DNA from: an uncultured Ruminiclostridium sp.
Lineage (GTDB): Bacteria; Bacillota; Clostridia; Oscillospirales; Ruminococcaceae
Direction of reading: 5' to 3'
Assembly (NCBI GenBank): GCA_910588335.1
Contig: CAJUQV010000003.1
Span: forward strand, 1 to 64,000
Length of the DNA stretch: 64,000 nt
Part shown: piece after piece, positions 51,570 through 60,526 of the stretch
How positions within the stretch are numbered: position 1 is the first letter of the stretch
Layout of the letters: the number at the start of each line of letters is the position of its first letter
Notes under the pieces: generated by a model
The model's input: only the letters and a program-made list of their open reading frames with translations
The model's database searches: none
What the model was told of the DNA's origin: nothing
Position numbers and translations under genes: made by a program

Positions 51570-54422
51570 ATGTCCGAAATAATAGCTTCAACCTACGAGC
51601 TTATGGAAAAAATAGGCTTCGGCGGCGGCGGAAACGTTTATTTGGCAAATCATCTCCGACTTAACAAAAAAGTGGTTTTAAAGGCGGACAAGCGAAAATT
51701 AAACACCCGCCCGGAGCTGCTCAGGCGCGAGGTGGACGTGCTTAAAAACCTGAGCCATACATATATCCCGAAAGTATACGATTTTTTTGTGGAAAACGAA
51801 ACCGTATACACGGTTATGGACTATATAGACGGGACAAGCCTTGACAAGCCGCTGAAAAACGGTCAACTGTTCCCACAGGCACAGGTAATAGAGTGGGCGA
51901 AACAGCTTTTGCAGGCGCTGGATTATCTGCACAGTCCCATTCACGGGGAACTGCCAAAGGGATATGTCCACAGCGACATAAAGCCTGCCAACATTATGCT
52001 TACAAGCTTCAGTACGGTGTGCCTAATCGACTTCAACATCGCCCTCGCTCTGGGGGAAGAAAACGTTATCGGGTGCAGCGCGGGGTACGCTTCTCCGGAA
52101 CATTATGGGCTGGACTATTCCTCCGGGTCGGATACGGCGGGAACTGGCATAAACGGAAAACTCGCCCCAAACGGCGACGCGACGGTGTTAATGACCGAAA
52201 ACGGCTCCGCCGTCTCCCTTTCCTCTACAAAAAGGATAGTCCCCGACGTGCGCTCGGACATTTACAGTTTAGGAGCCACACTTTATCATCTCTTAAGCGG
52301 AGTAAAACCCGCCCGTAGCGCGGTGGAGGTAGTTCCGCTGTCGGAAAAAAAATTCAGTCCGCAGATAGTGGAGATTATTTCCAAAGCAATGCAGCCCAAT
52401 CCCGATCTCAGGTACCAATCGGCAAAGGAAATGCTTTACGATCTGGAGCACCTTCACGAAAACGATCCCCGCTATAAGAGGAAAAGGAAGGCGATGAAGA
52501 TTGTCTGCGCCTGCTTTGGGCTTCTGTTCGCGGCGGGAATATTTTCCTCGTTTACGGGACTTAAAAGGATTCAGGCGCGAGAAAGTGCCTTAAAGCTTAC
52601 CGAATATTCAAGGGATTCCCTTGCCCGAGGCAAAACCGATAAGGCTGTTGAATACGCCCTGGAGGCTTTGTCTCAAAAGGGCGGAATTTTTGCTCCCGCT
52701 CCCTCGGCGAAAGCAAGGCTGGCGCTTACCGATGCCTTGGGAGTATACAACCTGTCGGAGGGTTATAAACCCTATAAAACCGCTGAACTCCCCTCCGCAC
52801 CTCTTTTTATTGCGCTGTCTCCCAAGGGAAAAACAGCCGCCTGCGTATGCGCGGGAGAGGTGATACTTACAGACACAGAATCGGCGAAAATAATCCTTCG
52901 GCTCGAAGCGGAAAATTCCGCTCTTTCAGAAGTAAAATTTTTAAGCGAAAACGTGATCGTATACGCCGCAGCGGGAGGAATCAGAGCATATGACCTTAAA
53001 AACAACTCGGAGCTGTGGAGCGGGGAGGAAGTTACCTCGATAAGCGTTTCGGGCGAAGGAGAAGTTATCGCAGCCGTTTACAAGGACAGAGACTACGCGG
53101 TTATATATAACGGACGGACGGGTGAGCTTGCGGGAAAAATTGATTTTGAGGGAAAGGGGCAGTCGATAGCGATCAACGACACCTTTGCCGATCCTGACGG
53201 GAGCCTTTTTGCCTTAAGCTCTGACGGAAAATTTCTGGCGGTAAGCTTTTCCGACGGTTCACTTAAAGTTTTCGACACTGAAAACGACGGAAACGATCTG
53301 GATATTTTCGGTGAAAATTCCGGATTCACACGTTTCGAGGGAGGATTTTACGGGAAATATCTCGCCTTTTCCGCTTCAAATAATGAAAGCTCCGCCGTGG
53401 CTGTGATAGACTGTGAGAAAAAGGAGCAGGCAGGGGGGTTCCGAACCGACGGATTGTTTTCCGTAAAAACTGACGAAAACGGAATCTATGTCAACCAGGA
53501 CAATCTTCTGGTAAAACTTGACCCCGTTTCGGGAGAACAGACGGCGCTTGCGATAACTAAGGAAAATTTAAATGAATTTACGGTAAACGGTGATTTTTCC
53601 GCAGCCGCCGCAAAAAACAAATTTATGTTTTTCGATAAAAAAGGAAACGAGATTTCAAGCTATATTACGGATTTTACGGCACGTTTTCTTTTGCTGAGGG
53701 AAAAAACAGCGCTTGTGGGTTTTTCGGATTCTCCGGTTATACGGATACTAACCTTTGAGGACAACGCGGACAAGACCGTAGTAAGATATGATTGCGGCTA
53801 CGATTATTATGAGGCGAGAATAAGCCCCGACGGCACAAAGCTGATGCTTTTCTCAAACGACGGCTTTGCCGTATACGGCATCGACGGAACTCTTATATGT
53901 GAAAATCCTTTACCCGACGGCAACGCGATATACGATCAGCAGTACAAAAGAGAGGGAAACGAATCATACCTTGAGGTGACCTATTACGACGGAAGCGTTT
54001 TGAGATATGACGGAAGAAACGGTACACTGATTTCGGAAGACAGCGTTGAACCGCCCGAAAAAGATTTGTATGAGCAGTTTTACACTGACGCCTTTCTGAT
54101 AAAATCCCCCCTTCACGGCACACCCACCGCCTACGACAGGAAAACGGGTGCGCTTGTTTCGGAGCTGGAAGAGGACGCTTATTTGACTTATATAACGGAA
54201 GAGCAAGACTGCATAATCGCCCAGTACATATCCACGGACGGCCGCCGCTTCGGAGTGCTTATGAATGAAAAATGCGAAAAAATAGCGGAACTTCCCTATT
54301 TATGCGATGTGTACAATGGTGAACTCTATTTTGATTATCCGTCCGGAGCTGTGCGCAAAACGAAGATTTACGGTTTTGAGGAGCTTGTTTCTATGGCGGA
54401 AAGCAGATTGCGGACAAATTAA
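51570..54422 (+). CDS. Membrane Ser/Thr protein kinase with beta-propeller sensor domain
   Basis: Protein of 950 residues. The kinase domain (about 8-300) has the glycine loop GFGGGGNVYLA, Lys38 in VVLKADK, the catalytic loop YVHSDIKPANIM (His-Ser-Asp in place of His-Arg-Asp) and DFNIAL in place of DFG. A membrane helix at about 309-330 follows, then a long WD40-like propeller outside the cell (about 345-940: SPKGKTAACV, SSDGKFLAVSFSDGSLKVFD, SPDGTKLMLFSNDG). It is the end of the FHA-phosphatase-kinase block. Key catalytic Asp and Lys are kept, so activity is likely. Confidence 0.9.
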   Translation: MSEIIASTYELMEKIGFGGGGNVYLANHLRLNKKVVLKADKRKLNTRPELLRREVDVLKNLSHTYIPKVYDFFVENETVYTVMDYIDGTSLDKPLKNGQLFPQAQVIEWAKQLLQALDYLHSPIHGELPKGYVHSDIKPANIMLTSFSTVCLIDFNIALALGEENVIGCSAGYASPEHYGLDYSSGSDTAGTGINGKLAPNGDATVLMTENGSAVSLSSTKRIVPDVRSDIYSLGATLYHLLSGVKPARSAVEVVPLSEKKFSPQIVEIISKAMQPNPDLRYQSAKEMLYDLEHLHENDPRYKRKRKAMKIVCACFGLLFAAGIFSSFTGLKRIQARESALKLTEYSRDSLARGKTDKAVEYALEALSQKGGIFAPAPSAKARLALTDALGVYNLSEGYKPYKTAELPSAPLFIALSPKGKTAACVCAGEVILTDTESAKIILRLEAENSALSEVKFLSENVIVYAAAGGIRAYDLKNNSELWSGEEVTSISVSGEGEVIAAVYKDRDYAVIYNGRTGELAGKIDFEGKGQSIAINDTFADPDGSLFALSSDGKFLAVSFSDGSLKVFDTENDGNDLDIFGENSGFTRFEGGFYGKYLAFSASNNESSAVAVIDCEKKEQAGGFRTDGLFSVKTDENGIYVNQDNLLVKLDPVSGEQTALAITKENLNEFTVNGDFSAAAAKNKFMFFDKKGNEISSYITDFTARFLLLREKTALVGFSDSPVIRILTFEDNADKTVVRYDCGYDYYEARISPDGTKLMLFSNDGFAVYGIDGTLICENPLPDGNAIYDQQYKREGNESYLEVTYYDGSVLRYDGRNGTLISEDSVEPPEKDLYEQFYTDAFLIKSPLHGTPTAYDRKTGALVSELEEDAYLTYITEEQDCIIAQYISTDGRRFGVLMNEKCEKIAELPYLCDVYNGELYFDYPSGAVRKTKIYGFEELVSMAESRLRTN

Positions 54423-54499
54423 ATTTTATATAATTTACGCTTTGACGTATTTTATAAATCATGGGCTAAACCCCAAATATTATTCAAAGGAGAAGAAAC

Positions 54500-57400
54500 A
54501 TGAAACGAAAAAAACTTATGTCCCTGTTTCTCGCGGTCGTTATGGTGATTTCCACCGTGACGGCTATGGTGATACAGACAGGGGCAACATTACTGCCGAT
54601 CAAGTCAGTAAATGCAAAGGTAACGTTATCGGGTTATACCGATGAGGAGCTTAAGGAAATTCCTCTCGGTACGATACTTGACAAGATGGAACCGAAAGAT
54701 TCCGACGAACAGATCGATCTTAACCCCGACGACGCGGTTTTAGTGGTTGACGATGACGTGTACAGCGAAGTGGATCGGGATACGCCTGTCGATTTAAGCT
54801 ATCCGGGCCGCAATCCTTCGGTGAGCGATTACAACAAATACATGACGCTTATTATCGGAAGCGGCAAGCAGCTTGATCCGGATAATACGCGCTATAAAAT
54901 TACTGTTGAAATAGCTACAAAGTACACCTCGGAAGTAAATTTTTCTTTCTACACCATGAAGAACGGTGAAAAGAACCCTATTCGTACCGAACTGCATGAT
55001 GGCGGACGTTATTTAGTTGATGATAATTATTACTATTCGCAGACATATGAGTCCTTCGTCCTTGTAGACCCGTCCGAAACTTTATATGTTGAGGGCGAGG
55101 GACAGTTGTTCGAGAACGCGACGGGCAGCGAAGTTCAGGCTGATGTTGAATTTTCTTATAACAATAACAAGACAGCGAATGAAAACGGACAGGTTTTCAG
55201 CTATTATTATGATTATGTAAACGTAAGCTATATTGTAGACGGAGAAACTGTTTTTACCGACAGAATTAGTTTAATGTTCAGTAATGCCAGATTTATAGCT
55301 GAACTCAGCACGGGTAAAACCGCTTCGGCGGACGACTCCAGCCGTCCTTACCATATCAACTGTTCCGTATATCTGGAAGAGGATGAGCCGCTGAACACCG
55401 AATATAATGTTCTCTTAAAAGATTTATATGTGGGAAACCGTTACTGGTCTTCTTACGGCGGATATTATTATCGAGATCATTACGGCATTAATTTTGTCTA
55501 TACCGCCGAGAAAGCTGTCGAGGGGTATTACACCTCTTTAAGCGACGCCGAGGAAAAAGAGGATATAAGCGAACAGCTTTTTGGAGACGGTTATAAGGTG
55601 AATTTAAGCAAAACTACGGAGATTACCATATTCACAAGATACCCCGATTCGGAAGAGGAAACTGTGTTCCCCGTTCATATAAGCGTATATGGGTATAAAT
55701 CATCGTCAAGCGATTCATATAGTTACGATATTACGATACCGGTTCCCTCAGGAAATAGCGACCCTTGGTTTAGACTGAATAGTGCTTCGGCGGAAGGTTA
55801 CAGGATAACTTCAAGAACAATGGATTATTCCAGCAGTTATTACGGTAATGCAACCGATACATACTACAGTTTCGGTTATCAGACTATGTTTATTTATCCT
55901 AAGAAAAATGCGATAGAGGAAGAGACTACAACCACCTCCGAAGCCGAAACCACAACTTCCGAAACGGAGACAACCACATCCGAAACCGAAAACACAACTT
56001 CCGAAACGGAGGCAACCGCCTCCGAAGCCGAAACTGCAACTCCCGAAACGGAAACAACCGAGCCCGAGACTGAAATTGTCACTATTGAAGAAGAAACCGC
56101 GGCACCCGAAACGGAGAACGCTGTTTTGGAGGAAATAACCGAGGAAACGGAAGCAGTCGAAGCAACGGAAGCGGAAAAAGATGAAACCGAGGACTCGGCT
56201 TTATCCAAACTTATGCTTAACGTGTACACCAACGGCGTCAATATTTATGATTCCGTATCGGGCGCACCCGTAGACTTTAAAAATGAACCTCAGGACTTTA
56301 CCGCAGGCACCGTTCAGTATACGGTTGCCATGGAAAAGGACAACAATAAAACCAAAAACCATTTTATCAGCGTAGTTCAGCCCGTTGCCGGAGGAGCTAA
56401 GCTGTATGTCAACGGACCCGAGGAACGCGAGGTTTATTTTGACGATTACTTTGACAACAGACACGATATTCTGATTGCCAATATCGGCGACGAAGCTCTT
56501 ACCAGATTAACCGCCGAGCTTATTGACGCGCAGAATGTAAAGCTTGACGGCTATTGGAATGTAGGCGGTGAAAAAAATGACACATTGCAGGCGTTTACAA
56601 GCGCAAATTCTGATGATATGGCAAATCTTGCTAAAATAAGACTTGTTCCCGACGGAGAAGGCGAGGTAAAGGGTACTTTAAAAATCACTGCCGACGGACA
56701 GGAGCCTGTGCTTATAAATCTAATAGGACACGCGGGCAACCCTAAGATTGTAACCGAATCTCCCTTGAAGGACGCGGTAAAATACGTTCCGTACCGCGCG
56801 ATTATTGCTAACGACAATATCCATGACTGGAACAAAGTAACATACTCTTATTACGGCAAGCTGCCCGAAGGTGTGACCTTTAACGAAAAAACAGGCGAAA
56901 TTTACGGTACTCCTCAGGAAACGGGCACATTCAAATTCCATGTTTCGCCAAGATTCAGCTCAGGATATTTTTCAACCGAATATAAGGATTTCGAGCTTAC
57001 CGTTATCGACAATACAAACGACAACGTATACAACGCCACCGACGCGAATTACGATCTTAAAACGCCCTTGGGACGCGAAGCCACGGCAGGCGCTCACGAC
57101 TACGTTTTGGGCAGGGTCGCGGAAGATCAGTTGTTTGTATCAAACGGCGGCTTTAGTGAATTTATCGACCTTTGGCTCAACGGTCAAAGACTTGAAAAAG
57201 ACAAGGATTACAATGTTGAAGATGGCAGCACAAGAATTGTTATATTTGACGAGACATTTGACGGCCTTGAGGATAACGAAAGCAATACAATTGCTGCCGA
57301 GTTCCGCGAGGGAGGAGATCTGAACAACGATTTGAAACGTACCGCTCAGAACTTTAAAATAGATCTTAGTTATATGGAGCCAGGTAATCCTGTAACGCCG

Positions 57401-58084
57401 CCTTCAAACGGAGACTTTACCGCACCTGATGACGACAGCAATCATCAAGGAGACGGCAATCAGAATAATAACAATTCCAACACAAGCAACGGAGATATCT
57501 CCGACAATCCCGAACCTCCTGCAAATACGGATAATACAGGCAATAATACTGACGATACGGGCACCGATTCCGAAAATCAGTCACAGGAAAATCAAGGCAC
57601 CGAGGACAGCCGGACTCCCACTGATTCCGTAAATATTGCCGCAAATGTAACCGACGCCAATGGCAATGCCATAGCAGAACTCATTATTGAGCTTCATTCG
57701 GATGTAAAAACTGCCATTACCGATGCAGAAGGCAAATTTAATATTTCCTCTGCTGAATTTGGCAGTCATACGCTTATTTTGAAAAACGAAGCTCAGGGAA
57801 TATATGCGGAAAAGAAATTTGAGATTATAAAAAGCGATGCTATAACGGTAACCGATGAAATTATCTACGCACCCAACAGCGCATCCATTTCGATGAATAT
57901 CGTTTTGGATAAAAACACAATCAAATTTACTAATGTAAACGACACAATATCCAACACAGGCAGCGTCAGCAGTTCAAATGAGGACAAGGCAGTTCCTACG
58001 GGTGTTGCGTTCCCTGCATGCGTTGCAGTTGCGGCACTCAGTGCAATGGGGCTTATTGTTCTTAACGTGAGGAGAAATCGTTAA
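54500..58084 (+). CDS. Large cell-surface protein with Thr/Glu-rich stalk
   Basis: Secreted protein of 1194 residues. It has a signal peptide (1-29, LFLAVVMVISTVTAMVIQTGA), a Tyr/Ser-rich N-terminal domain to about 470, a Thr/Ser/Glu repeat stalk at about 472-567, a beta-rich middle with a putative Ig-like segment (KLPEGVTFNEKTGEIYGTP, about 780), a Asn/Asp-rich linker, a CnaB-like domain near 1045-1120 (ANVTDANGNAIAELIIELHS) and a C-terminal membrane helix with basic tail. AVPTG before the helix is only partly like a sortase signal. It is the last gene of the Tad unit, a likely adhesin. Confidence 0.8.
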   Translation: MKRKKLMSLFLAVVMVISTVTAMVIQTGATLLPIKSVNAKVTLSGYTDEELKEIPLGTILDKMEPKDSDEQIDLNPDDAVLVVDDDVYSEVDRDTPVDLSYPGRNPSVSDYNKYMTLIIGSGKQLDPDNTRYKITVEIATKYTSEVNFSFYTMKNGEKNPIRTELHDGGRYLVDDNYYYSQTYESFVLVDPSETLYVEGEGQLFENATGSEVQADVEFSYNNNKTANENGQVFSYYYDYVNVSYIVDGETVFTDRISLMFSNARFIAELSTGKTASADDSSRPYHINCSVYLEEDEPLNTEYNVLLKDLYVGNRYWSSYGGYYYRDHYGINFVYTAEKAVEGYYTSLSDAEEKEDISEQLFGDGYKVNLSKTTEITIFTRYPDSEEETVFPVHISVYGYKSSSSDSYSYDITIPVPSGNSDPWFRLNSASAEGYRITSRTMDYSSSYYGNATDTYYSFGYQTMFIYPKKNAIEEETTTTSEAETTTSETETTTSETENTTSETEATASEAETATPETETTEPETEIVTIEEETAAPETENAVLEEITEETEAVEATEAEKDETEDSALSKLMLNVYTNGVNIYDSVSGAPVDFKNEPQDFTAGTVQYTVAMEKDNNKTKNHFISVVQPVAGGAKLYVNGPEEREVYFDDYFDNRHDILIANIGDEALTRLTAELIDAQNVKLDGYWNVGGEKNDTLQAFTSANSDDMANLAKIRLVPDGEGEVKGTLKITADGQEPVLINLIGHAGNPKIVTESPLKDAVKYVPYRAIIANDNIHDWNKVTYSYYGKLPEGVTFNEKTGEIYGTPQETGTFKFHVSPRFSSGYFSTEYKDFELTVIDNTNDNVYNATDANYDLKTPLGREATAGAHDYVLGRVAEDQLFVSNGGFSEFIDLWLNGQRLEKDKDYNVEDGSTRIVIFDETFDGLEDNESNTIAAEFREGGDLNNDLKRTAQNFKIDLSYMEPGNPVTPPSNGDFTAPDDDSNHQGDGNQNNNNSNTSNGDISDNPEPPANTDNTGNNTDDTGTDSENQSQENQGTEDSRTPTDSVNIAANVTDANGNAIAELIIELHSDVKTAITDAEGKFNISSAEFGSHTLILKNEAQGIYAEKKFEIIKSDAITVTDEIIYAPNSASISMNIVLDKNTIKFTNVNDTISNTGSVSSSNEDKAVPTGVAFPACVAVAALSAMGLIVLNVRRNR
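55921..56065 (+). repeat. 21-bp tandem repeats encoding the stalk
   Basis: About six imperfect units of 21 bp encode TTTSEAE, TTTSETE, NTTSETE and similar. Such repeats can change copy number by slippage or recombination and would alter stalk length without a frameshift. Confidence 0.7.
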
Positions 58085-58134
58085 CATCAGAGTAGGCTAT
58101 AAAAAATCCGTTTCACTTTAATCAAACCACTGAC

Positions 58135-58180
58135 AAAACAGCAATCGGACAGCTATTTGACTGTCTGATTGCTGTTTTTA
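58135..58180 (+). terminator. Terminator of the Tad/surface protein operon
   Basis: AAAACAGCAATCGGACAG and CTGTCTGATTGCTGTTTTT form a long stem, ending in a T run. Confidence 0.88.
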
Positions 58181-58289
58181 AATGTCTATTTTCATGAAAA
58201 ATGTGTTTGCAGAAGCTCGACTTTAAGATAAAGCAATATTGTATATTCCACTGAAAGATACTTTCATATCAGCGGCGGAGGTGTGTTTA

Positions 58290-59981
58290 TCAGTTACCTG
58301 TCCAAATACCGTATTCAGATTTAACAAGCATACTGTTCCTAAGAAGCTTGTCAAACATATCCACGGGCACCGGCCTTGAATAAAAATACCCCTGTGCCAA
58401 ATTACAGCCGCAGCCGCTCAGAAAATCCGCCTGCTCCTTTGTTTCAACACCCTCGGCTATAAGTTCAAGGCCTATATCTCTTGACATTGCAATGGTATGC
58501 GAAATAATCTTTTGCCCACGAGAGGATTCCATTGAGCTGGACAGAAAGCTGCGGTCTATCTTAAGTACGTCAAAGGGCGTACTCTTAAGCGTATTAAGAG
58601 AGGAGTATCCGGAGCCGAAATCATCCATAAGAAGGCGAAAGCCGCTGTCCTTGGCAAGCTGTATCATCTCGTTTATATTTACGTTTTCAATGGATTCGGT
58701 TATTTCAAGCTCAAGAAGCTCTCTTGGTATGTTGTATTTTTTTATAATGGATTCAAGTTTATCCACGAATCCCGAATCGGTAAGATGAATTCTCGAAACA
58801 TTTACCGAAATGGGAATTGCGGGAAGACCTTCGTTTAACCAATGTCTGATCTGCCTGGCGGCACATTCCCAGATATATTGATCTATCTTTACCACAAATC
58901 CGTTTTTCTCAAACACGGGGATAAAGTCGTTTGGCGGAATTATACCCTTTTCGGGATCGATCCACCTTACAAGCGCCTCCGCTCCTATGATAGTGGAATC
59001 GGGAATATTATATTTTGGCTGCAAATACATAACAAATTCGCCGTTTTTAAGCGCCGATCCCATTTTATCCTCGATATTGCGCTTGTTTTTCAGGGTGTTT
59101 TTTATATTCTGATCATAAAATCCGATATTCTCAAGGGCATTGCCCTTTATGGACGCTCTTGCCATTCCCGCTCCGTCGCCCATGATGCGGGTGGAAATAT
59201 TCCTGTCCGTTACTAAATAAACGCCGAAAGCGAAATTATACTTAATTCCCTTGAATCCGCTCATGCTCGCTTCAAGACCGCGTATAAAACTGTATATATC
59301 CGACATTTCTTCATAGCAAGTAACTACCATGAACACGTCAGCGCTGAGTCTCGTAAAAAGCTGCCGCTCGCTGCAGTATACGTCCAGAACATCATTAAAA
59401 TGATGCAGCAGCTCATTTCCCATTGCCTCACCGTATTTATCGTTAATAAATTTAAAGCCGATAACATCAAACTGTATAACAGCGTATTTATTGTCAAGAT
59501 CGGTTCTTATCCTCTTTGCCATAAGATCGGAAAAAATTGCGGGATTTTTGTCGTTGGAATAAAAATTCAAAATGTTGCGGCTTTTTATCTCACGGTCGTT
59601 CATTTTGTGAATAGTACCGGTTATCAAAGGCATGGAAGAGTATTGGACAAATTTAGGAAAAATCTTTATTTCATACCAGTCCAATCCGCCCTTTTCGGAT
59701 TTTATCCTAAACTGTATTTTTATAAACGGATCCTTTTTGGTGATGGCGATTCCCTCCCGAAGCTTTTCGGCAAAAAGAAAAAACCGCTCCTTATCTTCCC
59801 CGGCAAGACGCGCGTCCTTTAATATCCCATCAATGGGGTTGTCTGTTTCGGACATTGTGAATTCGGGCATGCGGGGGTTGTTTTCCAAATGCCAGCGGTT
59901 TGCCTCATAGTCAATATAAAAGTATATGTATATATCCTGGTCAAGCATAAGCTCCAACATTTTATCACGGCAATCGCTCAT
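58290..59981 (-). CDS. GGDEF/EAL protein, probable cyclic-di-GMP phosphodiesterase
   Basis: Cytoplasmic signalling protein of 563 residues. A PAS-like N-terminus (1-130), a degenerate GGDEF domain (about 155-300) in which the signature reads SADVF, and a complete EAL domain (about 310-560) with GAEALVRW, ELEITESIENVN, DDFGSGYSSL and EGVETKEQADFL. It should therefore degrade rather than make cyclic-di-GMP. MSDCRDKM has GGAG 8 bases upstream. It is convergent with the surface-protein gene, a setting that suggests control of adhesion, which is inference. Confidence 0.9.
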   Translation of the reverse strand: MSDCRDKMLELMLDQDIYIYFYIDYEANRWHLENNPRMPEFTMSETDNPIDGILKDARLAGEDKERFFLFAEKLREGIAITKKDPFIKIQFRIKSEKGGLDWYEIKIFPKFVQYSSMPLITGTIHKMNDREIKSRNILNFYSNDKNPAIFSDLMAKRIRTDLDNKYAVIQFDVIGFKFINDKYGEAMGNELLHHFNDVLDVYCSERQLFTRLSADVFMVVTCYEEMSDIYSFIRGLEASMSGFKGIKYNFAFGVYLVTDRNISTRIMGDGAGMARASIKGNALENIGFYDQNIKNTLKNKRNIEDKMGSALKNGEFVMYLQPKYNIPDSTIIGAEALVRWIDPEKGIIPPNDFIPVFEKNGFVVKIDQYIWECAARQIRHWLNEGLPAIPISVNVSRIHLTDSGFVDKLESIIKKYNIPRELLELEITESIENVNINEMIQLAKDSGFRLLMDDFGSGYSSLNTLKSTPFDVLKIDRSFLSSSMESSRGQKIISHTIAMSRDIGLELIAEGVETKEQADFLSGCGCNLAQGYFYSRPVPVDMFDKLLRNSMLVKSEYGIWTGN

Positions 59982-60440
59982 GTCTTTTCTCCAATCCACA
60001 CAATTTCAAAAACTCTTTTTCTTTTTATATAATATTATCACTTTTTTTCACAATTGTCAAGTAGTTTTGGTTATTATGTACTGTTTTTAATTTGTTAGAA
60101 AAGCAAATTAAAAAATAAGAAACAAAACGGCAGAGAAAATACAAAAAATCAGCAACTTGACAAAGGCGATAAAATCGAGGTACTATAATTAAAATAATGC
60201 TCGATAAACAAACCACACACAATAGAAAAATAACAGAATTTTGCGGTAAAAAATCATATAGATTCTCTTTACTTTTGGAAACAGGTATTAGCGCAAAAAA
60301 CACCGTACAAAGTCCCTGTCCAATCCTGTATAAGGTTATAACCCGGATATTTGTCAGCAAAGAAACGGCTCGATCGGTTAATACTACAACAATCCGAGAA
60401 ATGTATTTATAAAAATTTGTGTAAATTTGGAACTTCATAA
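59982..60440. other. AT-rich intergenic region without a supported gene
   Basis: About 460 bases between the divergent EAL gene and comEC. A hydrophobic 140-codon minus-strand frame (60025-60447) exists but lacks a ribosome site, overlaps the comEC promoter and matches nothing I know. No hairpin repeat of families A, B or S is seen. Confidence 0.45.
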
Positions 60441-60469
60441 TTGACAATAATCGGCAAAGATGCTATAAT
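60441..60469 (+). promoter_or_regulatory. Promoter of comEC-holA
   Basis: TTGACA (60441-60446), a 17-base spacer ending TGC and TATAAT (60464-60469): a consensus promoter with an extended -10. Confidence 0.9.
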
Positions 60470-60526
60470 TATTTAATATGTCAGATTGTTTTATTCGGTT
60501 AATATAATGTAAAAAAGGAGAAAATC

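Noticed and set aside
60025..60447. Hydrophobic 140-codon minus-strand ORF upstream of comEC
   Set aside because: It overlaps a consensus promoter on the other strand, lacks a ribosome site and has low-complexity composition.
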